Shown: piece after piece, positions 50,358 to 59,648 of the stretch
Position numbering within the stretch: the stretch's first letter is position 1
Layout: each line of letters begins with the position of its first letter
Source: an uncultured Prevotellaceae bacterium
Lineage (GTDB): Bacteria; Bacteroidota; Bacteroidia; Bacteroidales; Bacteroidaceae
Direction of reading: 5' to 3'
Assembly: GCA_900315105.1 (NCBI GenBank)
Contig: OMXX01000018.1
Coordinates: forward strand, 1 to 64,000
Length of the DNA: 64,000 nt
The notes under the pieces: model-generated
The model's database searches: none
What the model was told of the DNA's origin: nothing
Seen by the model: the letters and a program-made list of their open reading frames with translations, nothing else
Made by a program: the position numbers and the translations under genes

Positions 50358-52853
50358 TTACTTTAACAAGTTAGCCACAGAAACAAACATCGTAGCCAAT
50401 GAAGCCATGCTGGTACCGATACCAAGCCATTGTGTCAGCTGGTTGCCGTCTTTCTTCGCCTTGGTAGGAACGATCACCTCACAGCCCGGCTCAATCTTTG
50501 CCTTGCTGGCGACGGCCATTGTACCGTTCTGATAGACCACATACGTATTCTTCTTCTTGGCACGGTCGCCAAAGCCACCCGCCTGTTCGATGTAATACTT
50601 ATAGCCCTTACCCTCTTCATATGCCACCGTATTCGGCATATAGACATCACCAGAGATACGTACGGTATGGTTGAAGCGAGGTACAATCAGTTCATCGCCA
50701 TCCATCAGCTCGATATCCTTGGTCGTGCCTGGTTCCTTCAACGCCTCATCCAAGTGGATACCCACAGGATAGGTGGTTTGCAGGGCAAGCTTCTGAAGCG
50801 AGATAGAGTCGCCAGAGCCATCTGACGACTGACGCGCCATACGAATAATAGAACGGATACGGGCCTTCTCATCGTCAGACATCTTACGCATGAGACGAGC
50901 ACCACGGATATCCGCACCCTCCACGATACCACCGGCCGCCTTTACCAGGTCGGTGAGACGCATATTCTTACGTTCCATCGTGTAAGAGCCACGGAACATC
51001 ACCTCGCCATCGACAGAGACGGTGATAGGATCCTGGTAGGTAGGACTACGACGAACCTGTACGATATCAAACGGTTCCAGCTTGAAGTTCTTATCGTTGG
51101 AGAAATTGAAATTCTCATCGATGGTGAACGAGAACGTCTTCTTCAAATCCATGCCTGCATTAGTGGCATTGGGGTCGTGATACTGGCGCGACACATCGAC
51201 CTTGGCAGTAGATGCCGCATAGGTCAGACCTCCAGCCTGAAGGATGAAGTTCTCCAGCGTCATGCTGTCCGCATACTCATAAGGTCCGGGGAACACCACC
51301 TCACCCAGAATCGTAATGGTACGGCTGTACTGGTGTTCCGGAATAGTCGGGATGAACAGGATATCCTCATTCTGAAGCTGGATGTCAGCCTCCGTACCAT
51401 TCATGATACCCTCCAAATCGACAGAGAGCACCTCCTGTGTGCGGTTGGGCTTCAGACGGCGCAATACGGCACGGTTGGTCATCGCCTCAGGTGTCAGCCC
51501 CTCGGCACGTTCGAGCAAGCTCTTTACGCTAAAGACCTTCTCGCCCAGCTGGTACATACCCGGACGAGCCACAGCACCATTGATCTCCACCATATTCTCA
51601 TAGAGGTCAGAGATAGCCTCCACGCTGACAGAGTCGCCATCACGAAGCTTGAAAGACGAGAAGTCAAACTCATCAATATTGAAGACGTTCTTCATCTTTT
51701 CCGCATTGCGGTTGACGCGAACGGTCTGCTTATGTGCGTCGCTGGTAAAGCCACCACAGTATTTTAATAAGGTGGAAATACTCTCCGTCTCACGCAACTC
51801 ATAAAACATTGGACGTTTGACATATCCAGTAACGTTCACCAGACAATCGTAGGTATCCACCTGGATGACATCATTATCCTGCAAAGGTACATTACCTGCC
51901 AGACGACCGTTGAAGATAAACTCATAGACATCGACTACGGTGACCAGCTTACCCTGACGATAGAGTTTGATGTTACGAAGCGTACCCAAATTGCTGATAC
52001 CACCGGCACGATAGAGGGCGTGGTAAACCGTAGAGAGGGAACTCAAGGTGTAAGTACCTGGTACGCGAACCTCACCCAGCACATTGACCTGTATAGAGCG
52101 CGTCTGACCCAGCGTGATACGGATGTCAGAGCTCTGGAAGAAACGACCCAGACGCTGACGAATGCGGTTCTGGGCGGCACGAATCTGCAGACCACTGACC
52201 TGAATAGGTCCGAACTCAGGGACATAGACATCGCCCTCCGGGCTGACCGTCAGTCGCTGACTCTCCTGTGAACCACCATAGACATCAACTACCAATACAT
52301 CACCAGGACCCAGCACATAGTTCTGCGGTGTGGCGATATTCATATTAGGAGCAAATGTCAGATTCGTGTTATTGAAGATGTTACGTCCGAAGACTTCCCT
52401 GCTGGAGCGACGTGTTCTCCTTGAAGCTCTCTGACCGTCATCATCTCCATCAACAACATCTTCTCCCAAGGCATCGTCACCGCCAGCCAATTGCATCGTG
52501 CTGTTGTCGTCAGCAACAATATTGGTGCGTGAGCGGTCAACCGCCTCACGAAGGCCATTGTCAACAGCATTGCCCATAGCAGCTTTGTTGATCTGGTTAG
52601 CATACTGACCGCGCAGGCGCTGCAACTGCTGGGGTGTAGCCCCCTGTTGGAGCAACTGGTTGGCAATCTGTGCCTCCGAAGCGCCAGCGCGCTTCTGACT
52701 GGCAGCACTACGTACGACCTGTCCGTCGCTTACACCGCCACCTTTACTGGCACCTTTCGTCGCTGTAGTTCCGGCGCCACCACCTGTATTCTGTGCGTAG
52801 TTCACTACTGTGCAACATACGAACAGCATCAAGATTAGATATATTCTCTTCAT
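50358..52853 (-). CDS. wza: Wza-like outer-membrane polysaccharide export protein with multiple SLBB domains
   Basis: 831 residues with a signal peptide (MKRIYLILMLFVCCTVVNYA). The N-terminal region is Gly/Ala/Gln-rich, then a Poly_export domain (PGDVLVVDVYGG) and repeated SLBB/SBBP domains (VNVLGEVRVPGTYTL, VNVTGYVKRPMFYEL, ITILGEVVFPGPYEY, and so on). Exports the polymer through the outer membrane. It is longer than E. coli Wza, as in Bacteroidetes homologues with extra SLBB units. Confidence 0.92.
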   Translation of the reverse strand: MKRIYLILMLFVCCTVVNYAQNTGGGAGTTATKGASKGGGVSDGQVVRSAASQKRAGASEAQIANQLLQQGATPQQLQRLRGQYANQINKAAMGNAVDNGLREAVDRSRTNIVADDNSTMQLAGGDDALGEDVVDGDDDGQRASRRTRRSSREVFGRNIFNNTNLTFAPNMNIATPQNYVLGPGDVLVVDVYGGSQESQRLTVSPEGDVYVPEFGPIQVSGLQIRAAQNRIRQRLGRFFQSSDIRITLGQTRSIQVNVLGEVRVPGTYTLSSLSTVYHALYRAGGISNLGTLRNIKLYRQGKLVTVVDVYEFIFNGRLAGNVPLQDNDVIQVDTYDCLVNVTGYVKRPMFYELRETESISTLLKYCGGFTSDAHKQTVRVNRNAEKMKNVFNIDEFDFSSFKLRDGDSVSVEAISDLYENMVEINGAVARPGMYQLGEKVFSVKSLLERAEGLTPEAMTNRAVLRRLKPNRTQEVLSVDLEGIMNGTEADIQLQNEDILFIPTIPEHQYSRTITILGEVVFPGPYEYADSMTLENFILQAGGLTYAASTAKVDVSRQYHDPNATNAGMDLKKTFSFTIDENFNFSNDKNFKLEPFDIVQVRRSPTYQDPITVSVDGEVMFRGSYTMERKNMRLTDLVKAAGGIVEGADIRGARLMRKMSDDEKARIRSIIRMARQSSDGSGDSISLQKLALQTTYPVGIHLDEALKEPGTTKDIELMDGDELIVPRFNHTVRISGDVYMPNTVAYEEGKGYKYYIEQAGGFGDRAKKKNTYVVYQNGTMAVASKAKIEPGCEVIVPTKAKKDGNQLTQWLGIGTSMASLATMFVSVANLLK

Positions 52854-52898
52854 ATTATTTATTAAAGATGTACTCGTAAGAATCTTTAGAAGGTTATC

Positions 52899-53306
52899 CT
52901 AAAAGGGCAGGTCGTCGGCACTACCCTCTCCTGCAGGCTCCTGAGCTGGAGGGAAGGGAGAAGTAGCATCCTGAGGGGCAGCAGCAGGCTGAGCAAAGGG
53001 AGCGCCCTGCACGGGAGCAGCTACTGCGGGAGCAACACCACGAACGACGTTGAAAGCACGAATCTCGTTGAACCAACGACCATTATATTCGTGTGCATCG
53101 ATATCGAAAGACACCGTGATATCCTCACCCATCTGAATGTTGAACTGCTTGATACGATCCTCACCAAAGATTCTGAACATACATTTGCGAGGATACTGTC
53201 CCGGAACCTCGATGACATACTCCTGAGACATCCATGCATTTCCGGTGCGCTGAGAGACACCACTGTTTGCCGGAAGAACGGCAATAACTTTACCTGATAA
53301 TTCCAT
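52899..53306 (-). CDS. DUF3127 (OB-fold-like, SSB-type tail) protein
   Basis: 135 residues. The N-terminal ELSGKVIAVLPANSG and KCMFRIFGEDRIKQFNI fit the DUF3127 single-stranded-DNA-binding-like fold. The C-terminus is Pro/Ala-rich and ends SADDLPF, like SSB acidic tails that recruit partners. It is divergent from dnaN and shares the intergenic region. The wza gene follows 45 bp later, but the transcript relation is unclear. Confidence 0.82.
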   Translation of the reverse strand: MELSGKVIAVLPANSGVSQRTGNAWMSQEYVIEVPGQYPRKCMFRIFGEDRIKQFNIQMGEDITVSFDIDAHEYNGRWFNEIRAFNVVRGVAPAVAAPVQGAPFAQPAAAPQDATSPFPPAQEPAGEGSADDLPF

Positions 53307-53395
53307 AATTATTTGTTGTTTTTTTACGTTTTTTCTGTTTCAGACTGCGAAATTACGGAAAATATTTTTAAAATAATCATTTTTCCGACAATATT

Positions 53396-53427
53396 TTTGC
53401 ATTTGACCAACTTATTTTGTATTTTTG
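53396..53427 (+). promoter_or_regulatory. dnaN promoter
   Basis: -33 TTTG at 53396-53399, spacer 20, -7 TATTTTTG at 53420-53427. It drives the dnaN-dnaQ-coaBC-DUF4835-recN run. Confidence 0.7.
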
Positions 53428-53483
53428 TGGTCAATTTACGCTTATTAGCACATAAACGAACAAAACTAAAAATATAAATACGC

Positions 53484-54608
53484 ATGAGATTTACAGTTTC
53501 CAGCACTGCGCTTAGCAGCAAACTCAACGCTCTTTCGAGAGTCATCAACAGTAAGAATTCTTTGCCCATTCTGGCCGATTTCCTGTTCGACGTACAGGAC
53601 AACATGCTCTATCTGACTGCTTCAGACAGCGAGAACGTCATGAAGACCCAGTTGGAGTTGAACGAATCAGACGGCAACGGTCGTTTTGCCATTGGCAACC
53701 ACGACCTGTTGGAGGCCGTGAAGGGTTTCTCCGAGCAGCCCATCACCTTTGACGTGGACCAGACTGCTAATATCGCCAAGATTTCGTACCAGAACGGTCT
53801 TTTCTCACTGCCCGTAGAGAATGCTGACGAATATCCACAGGCTCAGGGTATCACGGACGGTGCCAACGAGATTGTCATCAGCAATGCTCTGTTAGCAGAG
53901 AACATCAACCGTTCGCTGTTTGCCACCGCCCAGGATGAGCTGCGCCCCGTGATGAACGGTATCTACTTTGACCTGACCCCAGAGTGCTTGGCTATCGTTG
54001 CCAGTGACGGTCACAAGCTGGTGCGCAACAAGGTGCTGAGCATTCAGAGTGAACAGCCTGCCGCCTTCATCCTGCCGAAGAAGCCCGCATCGCTGTTGAA
54101 GGCCCTGCTGGGTAAGGACGGTGGTGATGTGACCATCCGCTTCGATGAGCGCAATGCCCAGATCAGCTATGGTGATGGCGAGATTATCTGTCGACTGATT
54201 GAGGGTCGCTATCCGAACTATAACAGCGTGATTCCGCAGAACAACCCCAACCAGTTGACTGTTGACCGTCAGACGCTGTTGGCCGCCCTGCGCCGCGTGC
54301 AGCCCTTCGCCAACGACTCCAGCAACCTGATTCGTTTCCACGTAGAAGGTGGTACCCTGCAGTTGGATGCTGAGGACTACGACTTCTCGAAGACCGCTAC
54401 CGAGCGTATGTCGTGCTCGTATAATGGTCAGCCGATGAGCATTGGTTTCAAGGGCTCTTCATTCATTGAGATTCTCAGCAATTTCGACTGTCAGGATGTT
54501 ATCCTGCAGTTGGCAGACCCCAGTCGTGCAGGTCTCGTACTGCCCTCTGAGCAGCCTGAGAACCAGGATGTGCTGATGCTGATGATGCCGATGCTGATCA
54601 ACGATTAA
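53484..54608 (+). CDS. dnaN: DNA polymerase III beta clamp
   Basis: 374 residues, three repeats of the clamp fold. N-terminal MRFTVSSTALSSKL, the middle FALPKKPASLLKALLGKDGG-like segment (FILPKKPASLL) and C-terminal VLPSEQPENQDVLMLMMPM are typical. It is the sliding clamp for replication. Start and length are standard. The downstream dnaQ is separated by a 9-bp tandem array. Confidence 0.97.
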   Translation: MRFTVSSTALSSKLNALSRVINSKNSLPILADFLFDVQDNMLYLTASDSENVMKTQLELNESDGNGRFAIGNHDLLEAVKGFSEQPITFDVDQTANIAKISYQNGLFSLPVENADEYPQAQGITDGANEIVISNALLAENINRSLFATAQDELRPVMNGIYFDLTPECLAIVASDGHKLVRNKVLSIQSEQPAAFILPKKPASLLKALLGKDGGDVTIRFDERNAQISYGDGEIICRLIEGRYPNYNSVIPQNNPNQLTVDRQTLLAALRRVQPFANDSSNLIRFHVEGGTLQLDAEDYDFSKTATERMSCSYNGQPMSIGFKGSSFIEILSNFDCQDVILQLADPSRAGLVLPSEQPENQDVLMLMMPMLIND

Positions 54609-54615
54609 CTGGGGA

Positions 54616-54731
54616 GTTAACGAAGTTAAGGAAGTTAAAGAAGTTAAGGAAGTTAAGGAAGTTAAAGAAGTTAAAGAAGTTAAAGAAGTTAAGGAAGTTA
54701 AAGAAGTTAAAGAAGTTAAGGAAGTTAAAGA
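54616..54731 (+). repeat. 9-bp tandem array (AAGTTAARG) between dnaN and the exonuclease gene
   Basis: About thirteen units of nine bases, alternating AAGTTAAAG and AAGTTAAGG, in the whole spacer. A period of nine keeps any frame open (Glu-Val-Lys if read). The last unit runs to four bases before the exonuclease ATG. Low-complexity units of this type recur in the DegT gene. Confidence 0.85.
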
Positions 54732-54735
54732 ATAA

Positions 54736-55563
54736 ATGAAGCTGAATTTACAGAAACCACTGGTGATTTTTGACTTGGAGACCACGGGCCTTGACATTGT
54801 CAAGGAACGTGTCATCCAGTTATCATATATTAAGGTGTACCCCGACGGCCGTGAAGAAAGGGGTAATGAGATTATCAATCCGGAGAAGCCCATTCCCGAC
54901 GAGGTCGTGGCGCTGACGGGTATCTCCAATGAGGATGTCAAGGACAAGCCCACCTTCAAGCAGTTGGCGAGCAAGATTTGCGAGGTGTTTACTGGTTCGG
55001 ATATTGCCGGCTATAACAGCAACCACTTCGACGTGCCCCTGTTGGCTGAGGAGTTCCTGAGGGCAGGCATTGACTTCGACTTCAGCAAGTGTCGTCTGAT
55101 AGATGTGCAGACCATCTACCATAAGATGGAGCGCAGGAATCTGGCTGCTGCTTATAAGTTCTATTGTGGCAGAAAGATGGAAGACGACTTCGAGGCTCAC
55201 CGTGCCGATCAGGACACCGAGGCTACCTATCGTGTACTGATGGGAGAGTTGGACTGCTATACGGAGGAGCACCAGCGCGCCATAGGCGAAGACCCCACAG
55301 AGCGCACCCTACCCAACGATATGCAGGCCCTGGCAGACTTCTCGAAGGTCAACGACAATGTAGACTTTGCCGGACGTATTATATGGGCAGAGGTGAAGGG
55401 AAAGCGCACAGAGGTGTTTAACTTCGGTAAGTACAAGGGACTACCCGTGACCGATGTGCTGCGCATGGATCCTGGCTACTATAGCTGGATACTGAATGGA
55501 GACTTTACGAATAACACCAAGCAGGCGCTGACGAGGATTCGTTTGCGCGAAGCGCAAAAGTAG
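54736..55563 (+). CDS. DnaQ-like 3'-5' exonuclease with C-terminal extension
   Basis: 275 residues. DEDDh exonuclease motifs: VIFDLETTGLD at the N-terminus, NSNHFDVPLL in the middle, and HRADQDTEATY near residue 155-165. The C-terminal ~70 residues (FNFGKYKGLPVTDVLRMDPGYYSWIL) form a separate DUF3820-like domain. It probably proofreads or degrades nucleic acid, but it is not necessarily the Pol III epsilon subunit. It starts four bases after the repeat array. Confidence 0.88.
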   Translation: MKLNLQKPLVIFDLETTGLDIVKERVIQLSYIKVYPDGREERGNEIINPEKPIPDEVVALTGISNEDVKDKPTFKQLASKICEVFTGSDIAGYNSNHFDVPLLAEEFLRAGIDFDFSKCRLIDVQTIYHKMERRNLAAAYKFYCGRKMEDDFEAHRADQDTEATYRVLMGELDCYTEEHQRAIGEDPTERTLPNDMQALADFSKVNDNVDFAGRIIWAEVKGKRTEVFNFGKYKGLPVTDVLRMDPGYYSWILNGDFTNNTKQALTRIRLREAQK

Positions 55564-55564
55564 C

Positions 55565-55605
55565 AGTTAAAGGAGTTAAAGAAGTTAAAGGAGTTAAGGA
55601 AATTA
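55565..55605 (+). repeat. GTTAAAGGA-type spacer between the exonuclease gene and coaBC
   Basis: Five short GTTAA units with AAGGAG-like spacing; they may double as the coaBC ribosome-binding region. Confidence 0.6.
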
Positions 55606-55611
55606 GAGGTA

Positions 55612-57003
55612 ATGCTTAAGGGGAAGAAGATTGTACTGGGTATTACGGGAAGCATAGCCGCGTATAAGGCGTGCCTGATTATCCGTGGACTGGTAAAGGC
55701 TGGTGCTGAGGTGCAGGTGGTGATAACGCCTGCGGGGAAGGAGTTTATCACCCCGATAACGCTGTCGGCACTGACCCATAAGCCCGTGATTAGCGAGTTC
55801 TTTGCCCAAAGGGATGGCACGTGGAACTCGCATGTGGATTTGGGACTGTGGGCCGACGCTATGCTCATTGCACCCTGTACGGCCTCGACCCTTGGCAAGA
55901 TGGCCAATGGTATTGCCGACAACATGCTCATCACGACCTATCTGTCGATGAAGGCCCCTGTGTTTATTGCCCCTGCCATGGACCTGGATATGTATAAGCA
56001 CCCCAGCACGCAGGAGAATATGCAGCGACTGAAGGGCTACGGGAATATCATCATCGAGCCCGCATCAGGGTTCCTGGCATCTGGACTAGAAGGAAAAGGA
56101 AGGATGGAGGAGCCGGAAAGGATTGTGGCCATACTGGAGGAAAGCCTGGGGGAAGCCCCCTCAAAAATGAGGGGGAGTAGTGGTTTGGAAAAGGCATGGC
56201 AAAACCATGCCCTACAGGAAAGCATGGAAGCGCAAAAGGCATGGCAAAACCATGCCCTACAGGAAAGCATGGAAGCGCAAAAGGCATGGCAAAACCATGC
56301 CCTACAAGAAAGCCCGGAAGGAGGGATGAGGGGAAAGAAGGTGCTGATTACCGCTGGACCGACGTATGAGAAGATAGACCCGGTGCGGTTTATCGGAAAC
56401 TATAGCAGTGGGAAGATGGGCTTCGCGCTGGCTGAAGAGTGCGCACAAAGAGGTGCTGAGGTGACACTGGTCGCTGGCCCTGTCAGTATGGAGTGCTCTG
56501 AGGCTATCCACCGTATTGATGTGGAGAGCTGTGAGGAGATGTACCAGGCTGCGACTGCCGCTTTCAAGGAGAGTGATGCAGCGATACTATGTGCAGCTGT
56601 GGCAGACTTCCGTCCGGAGCAACAGGCGAAGGAGAAGATAAAGAGGGAAACCCACCCCCAACCCCTCCCCACTGGGAGGGGAGAGTCTGGACTGACGCTG
56701 AGGCTGGTGCCCAACCCCGATATTGCGGCGGCTTTGGGAAAGATGAAGACAGAGAAGCAGGTGCTGGTGGGATTTGCCTTGGAGACCAATGATGAAGAGG
56801 TGAATGCCAAGAAGAAACTGGAGAAGAAGAATCTCGACTTCATCGTCTTGAACTCGCTGCAGAACAAAGGAACGTGCTTCCAGTCGGATGAGAACCAGAT
56901 AAGCATCATCTCTAAGGAAGGTCAGCGAGACTATGAGAAGAAATCGAAGCAGGCGGTGGCGAGAGACATCGTAGATGAAATCGAGAAAAGGGTTAAAGGT
57001 TAA
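55612..57003 (+). CDS. coaBC: CoaBC (phosphopantothenoylcysteine synthetase/decarboxylase) with repeat-derived insertions
   Basis: 463 residues, with an N-terminal flavoprotein decarboxylase (GITGSIAAYKA, SMKAPVFIAPAMD), a linker, and a C-terminal synthetase (GPTYEKIDPVRFIGNYSSG). It makes 4'-phosphopantetheine for coenzyme A. Three insertions lie in the linker or in the C-terminal half: residues 178-189 (GC-rich palindrome), 194-238 (three 45-bp tandem units) and 347-358 (GC-rich palindrome). The reading frame and domain motifs are intact, so the enzyme is probably functional. Confidence 0.93.
   Translation: MLKGKKIVLGITGSIAAYKACLIIRGLVKAGAEVQVVITPAGKEFITPITLSALTHKPVISEFFAQRDGTWNSHVDLGLWADAMLIAPCTASTLGKMANGIADNMLITTYLSMKAPVFIAPAMDLDMYKHPSTQENMQRLKGYGNIIIEPASGFLASGLEGKGRMEEPERIVAILEESLGEAPSKMRGSSGLEKAWQNHALQESMEAQKAWQNHALQESMEAQKAWQNHALQESPEGGMRGKKVLITAGPTYEKIDPVRFIGNYSSGKMGFALAEECAQRGAEVTLVAGPVSMECSEAIHRIDVESCEEMYQAATAAFKESDAAILCAAVADFRPEQQAKEKIKRETHPQPLPTGRGESGLTLRLVPNPDIAAALGKMKTEKQVLVGFALETNDEEVNAKKKLEKKNLDFIVLNSLQNKGTCFQSDENQISIISKEGQRDYEKKSKQAVARDIVDEIEKRVKG
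56145..56178 (+). repeat. GC-rich palindrome in coaBC (first)
   Basis: CCTGGGGGAAGCCCCCTC and AAAAATGAGGGGGAGT form an imperfect palindrome in frame. It is close in kind to those at 42842 and 56651. Confidence 0.6.
56191..56325 (+). repeat. 45-bp tandem repeat (3 units) in the coaBC linker
   Basis: Units at 56191-56235, 56236-56280 and 56281-56325 (third diverged). Each contains the hairpin GGCATGG-CAAAA-CCATGCC and encodes a KAWQNHALQESMEAQ-type 15-residue unit. Because it is 15 codons long, each copy preserves the frame. Confidence 0.9.
56651..56683 (+). repeat. GC-rich palindrome in coaBC (second)
   Basis: CCCACCCCCAACCCCTCCCC then ACTGGGAGGGGAG, in frame between ETHPQPLP and GRGESG. Typical of Bacteroidetes intergenic palindromes. 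Confidence 0.65.
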
Positions 57004-57905
57004 TGGTTAGAAAAGGGATTCTTACATTATTATATATACTACTTGCGGCAAGTGTCGGAGCGCAGGAGTTGCAGGTGAAGGTGAACATCAACAGTTCGCA
57101 GGTGGAGGGTACTGATAAGAGTGTCTTTGAGAACCTGCAGCAGACCTTGGAACAGTGGATGAACGACAAGCAGTGGACTGAATTGCAGTTCCAGAAGGAT
57201 GAGCGCATCAACGTCAACTTCAACATTACTGTACAGAAGTATGACAAGGCCAACAACCGCTTTGAGTGTTCAGCCATGATTCAGGCCAACCGCCCGGTGT
57301 ACAACTCTGCCTACACCACCACCTTATATAATAATAAGGATGGTGACTTCAACTTCGACTTTGCGCAGTTTGACCAGCTGAACTTCATGGAAGAGAATAT
57401 CGACAATCAGCTGACAGCCTTGATGGCGTACTATGCCTTTCTGATTATCGGTCTGGATCTCGACAGCTTTGGTCCGATGGCAGGTACAGAGGTGTTGCAG
57501 CGTTGCATGAACCTGACGAATAACGCCCAAGATATGGGGTTCCCCGGTTGGAAGGCCTTTGAAGACTCGCGTAACCGTTTTGCCATTATCAATGACTACT
57601 TGGACGAGGCGATGAAGCCCTTCCGTCAGATGCAGTACGACTATTACCGCAAGGGTCTGGACGAGATGAGCAACAATGCAGAACGAGGACGCACGAATAT
57701 CTCTGAGGCCCTGGAACTGCTGAAGCAGGCCCACCAGGACAAGCCACTGAGTCTGTTGCCACAGATATGGACTGACTACAAGCGCGACGAGTTGGCGAAT
57801 ATCTACAAGGGTAAGGGTACGCAGAAAGAAAAGGAGAACGTCTATAACATCTTGTTTAACCTCAATGCGTCGCAGAGCGAGGCGTGGAATAAGATTAAGG
57901 AGTAG
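57003..57905 (+). CDS. DUF4835-family secreted protein
   Basis: 300 residues. Start overlaps the coaBC stop by one base (TAATG). A short signal peptide (LLYILLAASVGAQELQ) leads to a Bacteroidetes-specific DUF4835 protein, of unknown function and often placed between coaBC and recN in this phylum. The periplasmic location is predicted from the signal peptide. Confidence 0.9.
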   Translation: MVRKGILTLLYILLAASVGAQELQVKVNINSSQVEGTDKSVFENLQQTLEQWMNDKQWTELQFQKDERINVNFNITVQKYDKANNRFECSAMIQANRPVYNSAYTTTLYNNKDGDFNFDFAQFDQLNFMEENIDNQLTALMAYYAFLIIGLDLDSFGPMAGTEVLQRCMNLTNNAQDMGFPGWKAFEDSRNRFAIINDYLDEAMKPFRQMQYDYYRKGLDEMSNNAERGRTNISEALELLKQAHQDKPLSLLPQIWTDYKRDELANIYKGKGTQKEKENVYNILFNLNASQSEAWNKIKE

Positions 57906-57944
57906 TTAGAGGGCTGATGTAAGATGTAAGAATGAAGAAGTAAG

Positions 57945-59600
57945 ATGCTGAAGAAATTATATATCAAGAACTATGCGCTGATAGACCTGCTGGATATTGA
58001 GTTGTATCCAGGGTTCTCAGTGTTGACTGGTGAGACTGGTGCGGGAAAGAGTATTATCCTGGGCGCTATCGGGCTGTTGCTGGGTCAACGTGCTGATTCT
58101 AAGAGTATTAAGACTGGGGCTGACAGATGTACCATTGAGGCCCACTTCGATTTGTCGAGATATGATTTGCAACCGTTCTTTACGGACAACGATATAGACT
58201 ACGATGCGGAAGATACCATTATCCGCAGAGAGATCACGGCCACAAAGAGTCGTGCGTTTATCAATGACACCCCTGTGGCACTGTCGATGCTGAAAGAACT
58301 CGGTGAGCAACTGGTGGATATCCATTCACAACACCAGAACCTGTTGCTGAACAAGCAAGACTTCCAGTTGAGTGTGGTGGATATCATTGCCCAAAACCAG
58401 ACCCTGTTAGCTGACTATCAGGAGATCTATAGTCAACTGCAAACCGCCAACAATCAATTGCAAGCGCTGAAGGATGACATTGAACAGAATCGTCAACAGG
58501 CTGATTTTATGCAGTTCCAGTTTGAGGAACTCACTCAAGCACAGTTGGTTAGCGGAGAACAGGAAGAGTTGGAGCAACAGAGCGATATGCTATCGCATGC
58601 AGAAGATATCAAGGGAGCGTTGTATGAGGCTGATGGGCATTTGAATAGCGAGCAACAAGGTGCCGTGGACAATGTCAGACAGTCATACCAGACCCTGCGG
58701 AACATCTCCCGTGTGTTGCCTGCAGCCAGTGAGTTGGCAGAGCGTCTGGAGAGTTGTCATATTGAACTGAAAGACATTGCTGATGAGGTCAGCAGGCTGT
58801 TGGAGCGCACCGATTTCGACCCTGCAGAACTAGACCGTCTGAACAATCGTCTGGACCTCCTCTACGATCTGGAGAAGAAATACCACGTGGATAGCGTGGA
58901 CGAACTTATTGCCCAACGTGACCAATTGGATAAACAACTCAATGCCATTGAAAACAGCGATGAAGCTGTGGCAGAGCTGGAGGCTAAGTGCCAACAGTTG
59001 ACGGTCCAGTGTCAACAGCTGGCCGACAAGTTGACTGCCCAGCGCCAGAAAGCCGCGAAAGCCATTGAAAAACAGATGCAACAGCGCTTAGTGCCCCTGG
59101 GTATGCCCCATGTGCGTTTTGAGGTGACTATCAATAGTCAGCCGTTAGGCCGTCATGGTCAGGACAACGTCAGTTTCCTGTTCTCCGCGAACACCTCCAC
59201 CCCACTCCAACCCGTCAGTCAGGTAGCCTCCGGTGGTGAGATTGCCCGTGTCATGTTATCGCTGAAGGCCATGATTAGCGGTGCCGTGAAACTGCCCACC
59301 ATCATCTTCGACGAGATAGATACCGGTGTCAGTGGAAAGATTGCCGAGAAGATGGCGGAGATGATGCGTGAGATGGGACAAGCCGAGCGTCAGGTAATCA
59401 GCATCACCCACCTGCCACAGATTGCCGCCATGGGTAGCCACCACTATCGTGTTTCCAAGGAAGAGACGCCACAGGGTACCACCAGTAGCATGCACCTGCT
59501 CAATGATGACGAACGCGTCAAGGAGATTGCGCAGATGGTCAGCGGTAGCGACGTGTCAGAAGCAGCAATCGCCAATGCGAAAGCGCTGTTAAAACAATAA
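57945..59600 (+). CDS. recN: DNA repair protein RecN
   Basis: 551 residues. Walker A is GETGAGKSIILGAI at the N-terminus, then a long coiled coil, and a C-terminal IFDEIDTGVSGKIAEKMAEM (Walker B/signature) block. SMC-like ATPase in double-strand break repair. The 39-bp spacer before it is made of GATGTAAG/AAGTAAG repeat units, the last next to the start codon. Confidence 0.95.
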   Translation: MLKKLYIKNYALIDLLDIELYPGFSVLTGETGAGKSIILGAIGLLLGQRADSKSIKTGADRCTIEAHFDLSRYDLQPFFTDNDIDYDAEDTIIRREITATKSRAFINDTPVALSMLKELGEQLVDIHSQHQNLLLNKQDFQLSVVDIIAQNQTLLADYQEIYSQLQTANNQLQALKDDIEQNRQQADFMQFQFEELTQAQLVSGEQEELEQQSDMLSHAEDIKGALYEADGHLNSEQQGAVDNVRQSYQTLRNISRVLPAASELAERLESCHIELKDIADEVSRLLERTDFDPAELDRLNNRLDLLYDLEKKYHVDSVDELIAQRDQLDKQLNAIENSDEAVAELEAKCQQLTVQCQQLADKLTAQRQKAAKAIEKQMQQRLVPLGMPHVRFEVTINSQPLGRHGQDNVSFLFSANTSTPLQPVSQVASGGEIARVMLSLKAMISGAVKLPTIIFDEIDTGVSGKIAEKMAEMMREMGQAERQVISITHLPQIAAMGSHHYRVSKEETPQGTTSSMHLLNDDERVKEIAQMVSGSDVSEAAIANAKALLKQ

Positions 59601-59606
59601 GGAAAG

Positions 59607-59625
59607 CAGCGGGAAACCCGCTGCC
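59607..59625. terminator. Hairpin terminator between recN and dnaB
   Basis: GCAGCGGG (59607-59614), loop AAA, CCCGCTGC (59618-59625). It separates convergent genes and is probably bidirectional. Confidence 0.75.
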
Positions 59626-59648
59626 TACTAAACAAAAGGGAACCTTTG

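Noticed and set aside
54459..54974. Minus-strand frame with repeated Ser-Leu-Thr units
   Set aside because: It is the reverse of the 9-bp array and of dnaN; no start context or family.
56191..56325. CRISPR-like array in coaBC
   Set aside because: The units are contiguous, with no spacers, and lie in a coding frame; no cas genes are nearby.
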